A stretch of DNA of 64,000 nt from Petaurus breviceps papuanus (GCA_028583685.1 JAMXIF010000051.1:47036787-47100786), one strand, 5' to 3'; shown: positions 12,022 to 23,580, counted from the first letter of the stretch. Notes: generated from the sequence alone by a model not told the origin. Numbers and translations: made by a program.

Positions 12022-12262
12022 TGAGTTTTTGTTGTGTAGTTTCAGTCCTGTCCAACTCTTCATGACTCCATTTGATGTTTTTTTAGCAGAGTTACTGGAG
12101 CAGTTCGCCATTTCCTTCTCCAGCTCATTATAAAGATGAGGAAACTGAGGCAAGCAGGAGGAAGTGGCTTGTCCAAGGTCACACAGCTAGCAAGTGTCTG
12201 AGGCCAGATTTGAAGTTAGGAAGGTGAGGCTTACTAAATCCAAGGCTGCTGCTCTCTCCACC
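12022..12262 (-). mobile_element. MAR1-type CORE-SINE, antisense
   Basis: Reads TTTTTGTTGTGTAGTTTCAG, GCCATTTCCTTCTCCAGCTC, GATGAGGAAACTGAGGCAAG and AGGTCACACAGCTAGCAAGT, the reverse order of MAR1. It is near full length and diverged at the head. Confidence 0.9.
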
Positions 12263-12599
12263 TTTCTACTGTTAGTTATATCTCTCTAATTGCACAGCCT
12301 ATCTTTTTTGATCCTACATTTCTTCACTGGCACATTGCTTCTCGTATGTAATTCATTTGTGGATGTCTTTGCAACCTGCTTCTAAATCAGTTTTAATTTT
12401 TTTAAAAAGTAGGTGAGGGATAAGCAACTTCCCAGGATGCAAATGTCCAAGAAAACATTCTATGATCCATTCTGGCAAAATATCCTGAGTAGTTCAATCT
12501 TGAAAGCTTCTATGTTTAGCTAGGATTGGACAGGTTGTAGAAAATATTTCCTTTCAACTCTTCCTTTTTTGATTACTTTATTAGACCCTGAGTCAAGAC

Positions 12600-12814
12600 G
12601 ACCAAATGGCCCTGCAATTGACAGAGGAACATAGATCTAAAGTTAGAAGGAATTTCAGGTGCCATCTTGGCCAGCTCCTTATTTTAGAGATGAAGAAAGT
12701 AAGGTCCCCTTTGGAGTGGGGGAGGTGAGCAGTGCAAATTATTTGCCTGAGTTCACAAAGTGACTAAGAGGCCACATTTGAACCCAGACCCTGATTTCAG
12801 TCAGTACTATTTCT
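12600..12814 (-). mobile_element. MIR-type CORE-SINE, antisense
   Basis: GAACATAGATCTAAAGTTAG AAGG followed by GATGAAGAAAGTAAGG and ACATTTGAACCCAGACCCTG is the antisense MIR pattern. Confidence 0.7.
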
Positions 12815-12955
12815 ACTCTGTTCTTGTTGAGTCATTTCAGCTATATCTGACACTTCATTTGGGGTCTTCTTGGCAGAGATACTAGAATAGAAAATTGAGG
12901 CAAACAAGGTTAAGTGACTTGCCCAGGGTCACACAGATAATGTGATTTTTAAGTG
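12815..12955 (-). mobile_element. MAR1-type SINE fragment, antisense
   Basis: CTTGTTGAGTCATTTCAGCT starts the antisense tail, and CTTGCCCAGGGTCACACAG is the antisense CORE. The middle, normally rich in CCATTTCC, is deleted. Confidence 0.75.
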
Positions 12956-13404
12956 CTTTTAAGCTTTATAAAATTACAAAGTATAACTATAAAGTAATGA
13001 GACTGAGGTTCAGATAAAACCAGACTGTTGATATACAAAGGAGTGTTATCTCTTTAATTCCTCACCTTGGGTAGGCATATTCATTTTCCAATGCTTCTGC
13101 TATTGCTTAGACATCTTCTGAAATTCCTCTTTAGAAAATGACTATAGAACTAGTTTATGAAAGAAACAAAAGAAACAAAGAAAGAACATTCACCAGGCAC
13201 TGAGGGTTTGAGTCCTCCTTACTGCAGGAAGTAAAATAAATTTCCAAAGACATTTGTGAAATGTTTAGATCATGGAAGGCATCTTTGGAATAAGCCAACA
13301 GCCTCCACAAACGTATATTTTGAATTAGACCTAATTTGGGTGCATATTTTCTGAGATTTTTACATTTCTATTTTATTCATATAACTATACAATGACTGGT
13401 TTAA
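12956..13404. other. Unassigned AT-rich sequence
   Basis: No recognisable gene or repeat. Confidence 0.35.
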
Positions 13405-13450
13405 CTCTACACACACACACACACACACGCGCGTGCACGCATGCACACCC
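13405..13450 (+). repeat. (CA)n with CG/TG variants
   Basis: About ten CA units followed by CGCGCGTGCACGCATGCA, seen directly. Confidence 0.9.
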
Positions 13451-14529
13451 ATAGAATTTCATTATCATGTACTCCAGGTTCCAGTTACTCTGTGGATTTC
13501 TAGCCACTCCAAAACAAACAAACAACAAAAATCACATAACTCTTTAGCTGTTACCTCTTCACTACAAGAAGGGTAGTCAGCTTTGCCATCTCTCTTTAAA
13601 CTTCGTGTACAAAAGAATTAATTTGAGTGCTTTTAATGAAGAAAGCAAGTCCTTAACACAGTACTAAAACTGAGGAAAAACTTTTTAATATTTTTTCTTA
13701 ATATATAGGAATATCTGTTAGTATTAAGTCTTAGCTGAAGAATTTGCAGGAAGATTCATTACTTCCAGAGGAGCAAGCATACCACAGGGCAATCAAACAT
13801 ATGAGTAAAGTTCATAGACATTTATTCTGTCTTAACCTACTGTGTTTGGGGCTGAATTACAGTCCACTGTTCCAGACAACTCTCTGACATAGAGCTAGAA
13901 AGTCTCTTTTAACTTTCATCAGTTCTCATTTGCCATCCTGCATCTCTTCAACAATATGCCAGGGTTGTAGGAGATCTCAGAACATAGCTTTTCTTCAATC
14001 CTTCAAAATTCCTTTATTATCCCATGCAAATAATAGGGAGGGGAAAGACCAGAAACAAAGATATATCTCAGACCACTCCAATTTTTTGTTTAAAATTTCT
14101 GCTTTTACAGTGGCCAAATGACATGCCTCCTGGGCTTTGAGCCATTTATAACTACAAAATTATTATACAATCACATTAAACCTATAAATAAAATCTAATG
14201 GAGATAAGTGTCTGGAATTTAATGAGCACAATGAAATTTAATGGAATTTAATGTGAACTCAGAGAAAGAAAACATAAACTTCACAAATAAAAAGTTAGGA
14301 AATAACTGAACAGAAAACATAGTGACCAGAATGGACATGACATTGAATATAAGTCAGCAATGTCAGGAAGATTGATTCTGCTTTGGTTTTATTTTTAAAG
14401 GTAAATGTCATAGTATATAAATAGGAGGTGATAATATCATAATTAGAAAACTGTAGGCTCTTCATAATGCATACAAAATGTTAAGAAAAGAGAGAAATTA
14501 GAAAGAAAAAATAGTTATAATACTAGGAC
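13451..14529. other. Repeat-poor, AT-rich stretch
   Basis: About 1.1 kb with no recognisable repeat or gene. Local AAATTTAATG repetition occurs around 14210-14260. Confidence 0.4.
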
Positions 14530-14745
14530 TTAGCCTTCATCTGGTATAGTGAAAAATGTGATAGATTTAGAGTCAAAGGATATGGGTTTAGATCCTGACT
14601 CAAAACTGGTTGTATGTGATTTTGAAGTCAATCAGCTTCATTGGGCCTCAATTTTCTCATCTGTAAAACAAAAGAGTTTGGGCTATATTAACTTTAATGC
14701 CCCTTCCAATTCTAAATCTATGAGCCCATGTTTCTGGCTAGGTTT
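14530..14745 (+). mobile_element. MIR-type CORE-SINE
   Basis: TAGTGAAAAATGTGATAGAT, GGTTTAGATCCTGACTCAAA, CAATTTTCTCATCTGTAAAA and CTTCCAATTCTAAATCTATG are head, CORE and tail of the MIR class. Confidence 0.8.
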
Positions 14746-14999
14746 GTGTATATAGAAGATGATGGCTAATGATTTTCTCTTTACTAAGAAAAAAAACACT
14801 GGAAGTGGGCTAAGGGTTAGGAATGCTTTATGTTTAACAAATAGGAATTGATTGAGCAGGCATTTTTTTACATATTGGAAAATAGGTGCATACAATTCCT
14901 TTTATGAGTCTGTTTTATAAGATTTAACATATAGCTAAAATGCAGAACTTAGGAAGTAGTAATTATAAAAACAACTGACAACATCGAAGGTTTCAGAAA
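14746..14999. other. Unassigned
   Basis: No recognisable gene or repeat. Confidence 0.35.
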
Positions 15000-15200
15000 C
15001 ATTTTTCATTCATTATTTCACTCGATCCTTCCAACAATTTTGTGAGTAGCGACCCAGGTATTGCTATCCCCATTTTCCAGAAGAAGAGACTGAGGCTGAG
15101 AAATATGGAATGAGTTGCCTATTTTCACATAGGCAGGATTTGAACCCAGGCTCCCCCGACTGCAGGACCAGCTCACTAGCCTCAGTCCCATATATGCCAT
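15000..15200 (-). mobile_element. MIR-type CORE-SINE, antisense
   Basis: CACTCGATCCTTCCAACAAT, CCCATTTTCCAGAAGAAGAG ACTGAGGC and AGGATTTGAACCCAGGCTC form the antisense MIR order. Confidence 0.8.
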
Positions 15201-15399
15201 TTACCTAATTCAGAATGAGTTCATTATATGGCTCTAAGTGTTCAATGGTGCAGACTCAGGTTCTTCCAGGATCCAGCCTTTAGGACCTGGTGAGGAGCTT
15301 GGCTGCCGCTCCAGGTTATCAGTTCAGAAGCAGCATCTTTGACCTCATTAGCTGGGGTACCTGCTGATAGCTCTAAGTATCCTCACACCCGGTTTCATT

Positions 15400-15560
15400 C
15401 CTTAAAAAAGTCATCAGCACACTAAGCAAAGCACTTGATCATTTGAGAGCCTGCCAGGGGACATTAACAATATTAATTAGATGACCACGTCCAGATGTCT
15501 CAGGCAATTTCTAGTGACCATGACACCCCATGGCACCTTCTCCCTGTCTTTGCTCTATAG
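15400..15560. promoter_or_regulatory. Candidate conserved non-coding element
   Basis: Repeat-free and mixed in composition, with a homeodomain-type core (AATATTAATTAGATGACC) near 15468-15487. The call rests on the look of the sequence only; no conservation could be computed. Confidence 0.25.
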
Positions 15561-15959
15561 AAAACACCAAAGTGAAAACAATTAGGCTCCATGATTAGAT
15601 GGTTTGACATCCCATCTCAGATACTATTGACTTGGCACCTTCAAGGAGGCAGGGGTGGGATGGGAGGGGTGGAAGAACTTCACTTGGCACATGAGAATCC
15701 TTCCTTATTTCTGCTTTGCAAAACGTTAGCTCATAAATGGCTCTGATCCTCAGCAGAGGAGCTCTTAACAAAGAAAGCTGACTAGTTAAGCTCAATCCTT
15801 TACTATAGCTCTACTTACCAGCTCTATGCTTCAGGCCTTTGATTAATTTCTCCCTGAGTGCCAGACTAGAAGAGTATTCCCAAACTTTTCTCAGCTTATC
15901 GTCAACCTTTCTGGTACACACCTGAGGAGTGTCAGAGATAGACATTGTAGCCAGATATG
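15561..15959. other. Unassigned, repeat-poor
   Basis: No recognisable gene or repeat. Confidence 0.35.
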
Positions 15960-15989
15960 CTATAATGGGAATTCCTTTCATGTATGACT

Positions 15990-16173
15990 TGTTCTAGACA
16001 GTCACTGAGGTCACTTCCAACTCTCAAATTCTGTGAGTCTATGATAAATCTAGAGCTAGATAAGACTTTGGAGGCAATCCAGTCCTTAATTTGACAGAAG
16101 AGAAAACCGAGGCAGGGTCAGAGACAGTATTTGAACCCAGGTCCTTTTATTCCAGGGTCAATGATCTTTCCAA
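15990..16173 (-). mobile_element. MIR-type CORE-SINE, antisense, interrupted by the half-L1
   Basis: ACTTCCAACTCTCAAATTCT, then AGAAGAGAAAACCGAGGC and ATTTGAACCCAGGTCC. The 16-bp TSD of the neighbouring HAL1-like element starts at 16174, so that element landed at its end. Confidence 0.65.
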
Positions 16174-16189
16174 ATGAAATCATATATTT

Positions 16190-18957
16190 TTTCCAAATAC
16201 TTTATTAGCTTCTGATTTACATCATTCATTTCCGCCAGAATTTTAGTTACAAATTTTCTCCCCGTTTTTCCCCTACCCACCACCCCAAAATAGCAGTCCC
16301 ACAGGATATCCCCTCCTCCAATCTACTCTCTTCCATATTTTCTCCCATACCCCTTTCGACTTTTCCAGTGGATCTGATGCCCCAGTGCCTGTATATTTTA
16401 TTTCCCAATTACATGTAAAATAGTATTAATAATAGTATATATATATATATATATTTGAGTATTTGATTTTAAAACTTTGAATTCCAGATTCATTCCCTTC
16501 CTCTCTTGTGTCTCACCCTTACTGGGAAGACAAGCAGTTCAGTATAGGTTGTACATGTGTGGCTAATGCAAAACAATAACATAGTAGATATATTGTAAAA
16601 GACTGACTATATTTCCCTCCCTCCTATCCCACCTCCCACTGATTTTATTCTCTACTTTGATCCTGTCCCTTTTCAAAAGTGGGTGATCCCAACTTCCCTC
16701 CCCCCCAGCCTACCTTCCCTTCTATAAACCTCCTCTCATCTCCTTCCCCCCTACTCTCCTGTAGGGTGAGATACCCTATTTAGTGTGTATTTCATTCCCT
16801 CCCCAAGCCAAATGCAATGGGAATAAGGTTGAACCATTCCCTTTTGCCTTCCTATTCTTCCCCTCCATTGTAACCATTTTCCCTTGCCTCTTCTATATGA
16901 GTTTACCCCATTCTGTCTCTCCCCATCTCCTCTCATTATATTCCTCTCTCACCTCTTAATTTCACCTTTTAAGTATCATCCCTTCCTGTTAAAATGGTCC
17001 TGTGCCCTCTATCTATGTATACCTGTAAACATATATACACACATTCACGTATGTATTCATATGCCCATATACCCTCATATATAGATATATATATATATAT
17101 TTATTTATATTCCCTTCAACTACTGAGAAAAGTTTCATAAGTTACAATTATTGTTTTTCCACGTAGGAATGTTAATAGTTCAACTTTGATAAGTTCCTTA
17201 TCATTTCTTTTCCCTGTTTACTTTCTCATGCTTCTTGTCAAATTTTCTATTCAACTATGTTTTTTTTTTCAGCAAAAATGCTTGAAAGTCCACTGAATGA
17301 CCATATTTTCCCCTGAAACATGATACTCAGTTTTGCTGGGTAGGTGACTTTGTTTTAATCCCAGCTCCTTTGACCTCCAGAATATCATATTCCAAGCCCT
17401 TCAATCCCTCAATGTAGAAGCTTCCAGATCCTGGGTTATCCTGATTGTGTTTCCACAATATTCAAATTGTTTCATCCTGGCTGCTTGTAATATTCTCTCC
17501 TTGATCTGGGAATTTCAGAATCTGGCTGTAATATTCCTAGGCATTTTCTTTTTGGGATCTTTTTTCAGGAGGTGATTGGTGTATTGTTTCAACCTCTATT
17601 TTGCCCTCTGGTTCTAAAACATCAGGGCAGTTTTCCTTGAGAATTTCTTGGAGGATGTTTTCTAGGTTTTTTCTTTGATCATGGCTTTCAGGTAGTCCAA
17701 TAATTTCGAAATTATCTCTCCTAGATCTATTTTCCAGGTCAGTGGTTTTTCCCATGAGATATTTCACATTGTCTCCTATTCTTTCATTTGTTTGGATCTG
17801 TTTAATAGCATCTTGATTTCTCATAAAGTCATTAGCTTCCATTTGCTCCAATCTAATTCTGAAGCAATGATTCTCCTCATTGAGTTTTTGAGATTCTTTT
17901 TCCATCTGGCAAATTCAACTTTTTAAGGCATTCTTCTCCTCATTGCCTTTTTGGGCCTCCTTTGTCATTTGAGTCAGTCTGTTTTTTAAGGTGTTATTTT
18001 CCTCAGTCAGGCTGTTGACTCTCATTTCATAATTTTCTTGCATTGTTCTCATTTCTCTTCCCAATTTTCCTTCCACTTCTCTTATCTGCTTCTTAAGGTC
18101 CTCTATGGCCTGTAACCAGCTCATATTTTCCTTAGAAGCTTTTGGTGCAGTTCTGACTTCACTGTCTTCCTCCTGTTCCATGCTTTGCTCCTTTTTGTCC
18201 CCAAAATAGGAGTGTAATGTTGGAATCTTCTGTCTGCTTTGTTTCCTTTGCCTGGTCATGTCACCCCTCAGTCACTTGACCCCTGGGCTTTTTGCCACAG
18301 TACGATTCTGCCACCAGACAGAGGAGCTTTCGTCCCAAACGCTGAGGTTTTCTCAGCTCCTGGAGGTATTAGATGGGTGCCCTTTCTGAGGTGCCCACAT
18401 CCTCTGGCAAGCTGGACACACACCCCAGGACCTCCACCCTAGACTGCAATCCAGATCCAAGAAGGTTAAAGCAAGAGCGATTACCCCTCGGACTGGTGCT
18501 TGGTCCTGCAGGCCAGGAGCTGAAGCTGCCATGTGGCACTGGCTGGCTGTGTCGGAGTCTCAGCATCTTCTCGCCCCAGGGGCAAAAGCCACGCACTCCC
18601 ACTTACTGGGTCCCAAAGTCCAGCCTGCACTGACCTCTCACTTTGTCCTTCATATCTATGTGTTGATAAATCTGCAAATGGCCATAACTGCTGCTGATCT
18701 GGAGTCCCTCTGGCCAGCGGCTGGTCAGGCCTGGCCTGGGGCTAAAGCCTCACCTGGGGCTGGGCTCGGCTCCCAGGGTGCTGCGCTGGCCAATTCCTGC
18801 TGCCCAGCTGTCCTCAGCGGGAGGTTAGCTTCTCCGTGTCATTTTATGGGTTCTGCAGCTCCAAAGTTTGTTTAGAGTCCCCTTTTTACATGGATTGGGG
18901 AAGGTAGAAGCTGGAACAGCGGGGCGGTCCTGCTTCTACTCTGCCATCTTGACTCCC
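16190..18957 (-). mobile_element. Full-length ORF1-only L1 (HAL1-like half-L1), antisense
   Basis: It is flanked by a perfect 16-bp TSD, ATGAAATCATATATTT (16174-16189 and 18958-18973), and has a short T-run at its 3' (left) end. On the minus strand the 5' UTR (18957-18260) starts near GGAGTCAAGATGGCAGAGTA, an L1-like start. ORF1 (about 18259-17200) begins MTRQRKQSRQK. It has a coiled coil (VEGKLGREMRTMQENYEMRV.., NTLKNRLTQM), the RRM entry NRSRRDNFEIIGLPE, and C-terminal traces ITYPAKLS-type and FQGKIWSF. One in-frame TGA near 17912 and several frameshifts or stops in the C-terminal half inactivate it. From 17200 to 16190 there is only a purine-rich 3' UTR with no endonuclease or RT motif. 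Half-L1 elements are known in mammals and rely on L1 ORF2p. Confidence 0.85.
17200..18259 (-). pseudogene. Decayed L1 ORF1p (RNA-binding chaperone) of the half-L1
   Basis: The minus-strand start is ATG at 18259. Two long in-frame segments (18259-17915 and 17905-17537) are separated by one TGA in the same frame. They cover an N-terminal basic stretch, a long Glu/Lys-rich coiled coil with a heptad feel, and the start of the RRM (NRSRRDNFEIIGLPESHDQR). Past 17537 the frame is lost, although FEYCGNT-IRITQDL and MIF-like remnants of the C-terminal domain are still readable. ORF1p normally trimerises and coats L1 RNA. This copy cannot encode it. Confidence 0.8.
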
Positions 18958-19010
18958 ATGAAATCATATATTTAAAATTTTTTAAAAATTTAAAATATCA
19001 TAGAAATGCC

Positions 19011-19235
19011 AGGATAGCTAGGTGGTACAGTGGATAAAGCACTAGAGTCAGGAAGTTCTGAGTCCAAATTAGGCCTTAAATGCCTACTGTATGATTCTTG
19101 GCAAATCACTTAACCCTTGTTTGCTTCTGTTCTTCATCTGTAAAATGGGGTCACAATAGAGAAGGAAATGGCAAACCGATCCAGTATCTGCCAAGAAAAC
19201 CCCATGGGTGATGACAGACATGACTGAACAACAAA
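19011..19235 (+). mobile_element. MAR1-type CORE-SINE
   Basis: AGGATAGCTAGGTGGTACAG head, GCAAATCACTTAACCC CORE, GAAGGAAATGGCAAACCG, TGCCAAGAAAACCCCATG, ending CATGACTGAACAACAAA. Full length. Confidence 0.92.
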
Positions 19236-19344
19236 GGAGCAATGGAAATACTAGCTGTTACTGTTCTGGAACATTATTTATAGCATGCTAAAACATTTCA
19301 AAATATGGTCATAAACTAACGTATACATTTATAACATTTTAAGC

Positions 19345-19570
19345 AGTAGCTAGCATTTCTGTTGTACTTTGAAGTTTTCAAGGTTTTTTACATATATGAT
19401 TTCACTTGATCCTCACAACAACCCTGAGTTATAGGTACTATGATTATCTCTATTTCATAGATGGGGAAACTGAGGCTGACACACAAGGTCACACAGCTAG
19501 AATGTGTCTGAGGCAAACTCACGTCTTCTTGACTCCAAATCCCATATTCTATACACTGCCACATAGCCAA
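19345..19570 (-). mobile_element. MIR-type CORE-SINE, antisense
   Basis: GCATTTCTGTTGTACTTTGA AG.., TCACTTGATCCTCACAACAA, GATGGGGAAACTGAGGCTGA and AAGGTCACACAGCTAGAATG, with a tRNA-head remnant at the right end (CACTGCCACATAGCC). Confidence 0.88.
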
Positions 19571-20335
19571 TTCATCTCATACTCTCCCTGATGATTGTGG
19601 TCATTCTTGTTTAAATATCTCAAAGAATAAAGACTCCAAAACTTTCCTCCTTGAGAATTTCTTGCTTCCATAAATCAACTTCTTTGACAAATGGTGACTA
19701 CAGCAGTAAAAGCAAATGCCACTGGTACCGAGGGACTTTTTCTGACCCTGTCTTTGGTTTCGTTCCCAGACATACCTTCTAATCTGTCTACCCAATAGCT
19801 GTTGGATATCAGACACAGAATTCAAATCTAGGTATCTCAACCTCAACTTCCACCTTCTTCCCACCATACCATACTGGTTCTCTTTCCTGAATTTGGCACT
19901 CCTCTGCTTCCTTATCAACTTCTTGTCTTCTTCCCAATCCTATAGATTGTATAATCCCCAAGGATCTACATGACTTCTTATCCTCTTTTTATAATCTCTC
20001 CAGGGAAGGTCTCACGTCTTACCAAAGATTCAAGGATCATCTCTAGGCAAATGACTCTTTACATGCAGCTTCCTCATTAATTCAGAGCTCTATGTATGTC
20101 CTTGGCACTGCCAATGAGTCAATCCCCCTTCTCTTCATGATGGATGCCTTACAGACTATCATTTAGAAGAGAGATAGGAGTAATTTTGTTTGGTCTCAGA
20201 GAACAGAAATAGGAGTCATGGGTAGAAGCTACAAAGAAGTAAATAGAAGCATGATGTGAGGAAAACTGGAAGAATTCATTCCATCCAAAAGTGCAACAAG
20301 CTGCCTCAGCAGGGGGCTGGTTACCTGTCACTTGA
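19571..20335. other. Unassigned
   Basis: Largely repeat-free. The 105-codon minus-strand frame at 19918-19601 has no recognisable domain. Confidence 0.35.
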
Positions 20336-20540
20336 CAAAAATAACAAAATATCTAACGTTCATAGAGTGCTTTAAGGTTTGCAAAGCACTAATATCTTGT
20401 TTAGTCATCACAACAACCCCATGAATTAGGGCTTATTATCTTCGGCATTGTACAGTTGAGTAAACCAAAGCGAGATGTTAAGTGACTTGCCCCAAGTCAC
20501 AGAGACCTAATAATTTACATAGGTCATGTGAGCAACAAAG
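20336..20540 (-). mobile_element. MIR-type CORE-SINE, antisense
   Basis: GTTCATAGAGTGCTTTAAGG TTTGCAAAGCAC, CATCACAACAACCCCATGAA and AAGTGACTTGCCCCAAGTCA. Confidence 0.82.
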
Positions 20541-21621
20541 CAGCAGATTAGACATTTTCTTCAAAACTCACAAACTCTCCAAAACAGAAATTATTCCCTA
20601 AAAGTAGGGCAACTTCAGCTCTTTTGATGTTCTAGCAGGTATTAAAAAAAACAATTTTTTTAAAATTGCCTCAAAGCCAGGAACTGGTGCTCACTGACCC
20701 TGCTTGCATTTAGTACCCCTCCATTCCCTCTCATGCTACCAGCAGCAAGGCTACCCTAGCAGACCTAAGGACAGGCTTATATCAGAACCCATCTCTGTGA
20801 CCCAGGCCCCTGGCCCTCTTTCTGGTGGTATGGAGACCCCAGCTCTAGGCTGTGGAAATTTTCTTGTGATTTTAAAACCAGTTTGACCATAGCCCTTTAG
20901 GAACAAAAGTCTGCCAGAGCCTGTGACCAGGAAGCATAGGTGCCAGGGAAATTGTCCTCTGTCGGTGCCAAAGAAAATAGGTTCTGAACTGGCAGTGCCA
21001 GGCCAGAGAACTGAGGAACAAAGGAAGTGGGACAGGTCACCCACACAGGACACAGTGAATGTGAAAAGCAGTGTAACATGACACCAAGCCTGAGGAAAGA
21101 GCATGGGATCCAGCTAGGGATGGTTCTGGTTCCCTAAAGTCACTTGGGGAAAAGATCCAGGCATGTGAACCATGAAATGCTCATCTTGGGAAAAGGTTGA
21201 GAGATTTTGAGATCCAGTCCCTAAGGAAACCACAATCAGTAGGGAAGGTGTTAAAAAGTGAATGATAAGGAAAAGGGGTTGGGGGGAGTCACAATGTCCC
21301 ATTCAAAGACTTTATGAAGAAAACTGAAACAGTGAAACACCAAAAAAAAAAAAAACCCACAGTAACAACCAGAAGAAACATGACCTCCAAATTTAGTACA
21401 CAAATTTAGGTAACTATCAATCAATACTTCAAAATTAAGGAAAATGATGAAACACTTGATGAGATGGAGCACTCTGGAATTTGACAACAGGGAATCATAA
21501 CAAACTGTTCCTGAGTAGTTTAAAAGAGAAAAGAGAATTCTGAGTAAAAAAACTTATCTTCTACACAACAAAAACAATGACCAGCATACAGAGCTATTAA
21601 ACCCAGGTCTTACTAACTCTG
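20541..21621. other. Unassigned, repeat-poor
   Basis: About 1.1 kb without a recognisable repeat or gene. The open frames on the minus strand (20751-21104 and others) carry no known signature. Confidence 0.35.
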
Positions 21622-21852
21622 AATAGCTAGGTGGTACAGTAGAAAGTGCCTGGCTTGGACAAATCTGACCTCAGATACTAACTAGTTGTGTGACCCAGAG
21701 CAAGTCACTTAACCCTGTGTTTGCCTCAGTTTCCCCATCTGCAAAATGAGCTGGAGAAGGAAATGGCAAACCACTCCAGTATCTCTGCCAAGAAAACCCC
21801 AAATGAGGTTACAAAGAGTTGCACATGACTGAAAAATAACTGAACAACAACA
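21622..21852 (+). mobile_element. MAR1-type CORE-SINE
   Basis: GAATAGCTAGGTGGTACAGT head through GAGCAAGTCACTTAACCCTG, GAAGGAAATGGCAAACCACT and AAAATAACTGAACAACAACA. Full length and comparatively well preserved. Confidence 0.93.
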
Positions 21853-22399
21853 ATTTCTACTTTTTAACTTTAAGGTCAAAACTCAGAGAAACACAATGAT
21901 CCTTATTGGCCAGAAACTTTGGTGCTATGAGATTGTGGCACCTGGAAGATAATACAGAGGAAAGACTTTCCACTCTTGGAACAGTGAGAAAGGTGACTAT
22001 AGCTGGGAAAAGGTTCCCATCTTGAAGCAGAGATGGGTCAGAATGTGAAGAGGACTCAGAGGTACTAAGACTGCCCACTCTTGTGCATGCCAGGAGGCTG
22101 GTGAGTTGGTGAAAGTGATTCCCTTATCTTCACCACTTTCCTTTGTTTCTAGTTGGCAATCCTAAGAAAAGGAGCAGACTCTTCTTCCTCTACTTCTTTC
22201 CAATAAGCCCCTGGAGAATGTGGTCCATATTTCCCCTGGATAACCCCCAATAAAAAAATTTAGGAGGGCAGCTTAAGATAAAGCCAGCAGATGGCTGGTG
22301 GGAAATGTCTTAAATAAGAATATGTGATCTAATTCTTTTGTACTTAATTTAAATAAACAATAAACATATCACAGCATACTAAATCTCAGCATCAGTAAT
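21853..22399. other. Unassigned
   Basis: No recognisable repeat or gene. Confidence 0.35.
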
Positions 22400-22640
22400 T
22401 GTAATGAACAGTGAACTGAGACAGGAGAACCCAGATGCGTGAGGGTTCATAAGCTAATTACAGACAGTGGGTTTAATGTTTTGAAAAATATTCCATGTCC
22501 ATAGCTGGGCTAATTTCAGATCCAGTCAGCAATGGGTTAATCCAAACTTTCAGGCAGCATGAGTTTGCAATAGACATTTGGAGCGTGAGCAGTGAGCCGT
22601 TTCAGTGACCATTAGGGATACTGCAGCCTTTTGGGAATGG
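22400..22640. promoter_or_regulatory. Candidate conserved non-coding element
   Basis: Repeat-free block with transcription-factor-like cores: AAGCTAATTACAGAC (homeodomain) and GGGTTAATCCAAAC (paired-type homeodomain TAATCC). Conservation was not testable here. Confidence 0.3.
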
Positions 22641-22659
22641 CTGTTTCCTGTAGATGCTA

Positions 22660-22830
22660 TAGAGAGGTGTCTTAACTTTTTTTTTTGTATTGTGGATCTT
22701 TTCACAGTCAGGGGAAGCCTATAGACCCCTTCTCAGAATGAGGTTTTTAAATGAACCAAAAAAAAAAAATACATAAGATTGCAAAAGAAGCAGAAAGTTA
22801 GTGAAAATAAAAACATATATATTTCCAATC
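22660..22830. repeat. Unnamed old repeat (GTTAAGAA-type)
   Basis: TTAACTTTTTTTTTTGTATT, CAGGGGAAGCCTATAGACCC and ACATAAGATTGC resemble pieces also seen near 41100-41180 and 57690-57850. The family was not identified. Confidence 0.4.
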
Positions 22831-23119
22831 AAGATTCATGGGTCCACTAAAATCAATCCACAGGACTGGGGACTGGGGAGGGGGGCTGTCTCAGAATGTC
22901 AAGTTCAGAAGTTCTGCTATAGAGAGCAATTGACAGCACCTAGGCTGTTAGCACTTAGTAGAACACCATCTGGTGGGCAATTTAGACCTTGCACTCCCTT
23001 CCTGCTTAATAAATATAAGGATATATTGTTCTGAAGTATGAGGAAGCCTGACACCATTTGAACAAAGGGCCCCAGGTGGGGGCCAGTGCTACATATCATA
23101 ACAGCATACATATAATAAC
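22831..23119. other. Unassigned
   Basis: No recognisable repeat or gene. Confidence 0.35.
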
Positions 23120-23129
23120 CTTTCCAATT

Positions 23130-23345
23130 AAGACAGCTTTTCTCCTCTTCTGCTTCCCTCTTTTCCTCCCCTCTTTATTCCTTCTCTCCCTCTCTCCTTT
23201 CTCTTTCTTGCTCTCTACTTTTCCTTCCTTATTTCTCTTTTCCTTTTTCTTTCTTTCTTCCTTCTTTTCCCCTTCCTTCTTTCTTTCTTTCTCTTATTTT
23301 CCCTTCCTTCCTTTTTTCCTTCCTTCCTTCTTCTCTTCTTTCCTT
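23130..23345 (+). repeat. Polypyrimidine tract, (TTCC/TTTC)-rich
   Basis: More than 200 bp of almost pure C/T, with local CTTT and TTCC units, seen directly. It is a low-complexity tract able to form triplex DNA in principle. Confidence 0.92.
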
Positions 23346-23439
23346 CAACAGAATGAAACTGTAGCTGTGATTTTATTCATGTAGGAAGCCTCCAGTGTGA
23401 AACCACGTTCCACCAATAAAAATCGACAGTTTATTTCTA

Positions 23440-23580
23440 AATTCTAGCCTTTGAGAGTTGGGTAGTGAGAGGACAAGCCCAAGGTCACAGGGACAGTACA
23501 TGTCAGAGGCAGGACTTGAGCATATCTTCCTGACTCCAAAGCAGAACTTTCTGTGTACTGCACCCTCCCAACTCTAAATA
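23440..23580 (-). mobile_element. MIR-type SINE fragment, antisense
   Basis: GCCCAAGGTCACAGGGACAG, CAGAGGCAGGACTTGAGCAT and CTTCCTGACTCCAAAGC form an antisense CORE plus head. Confidence 0.7.
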
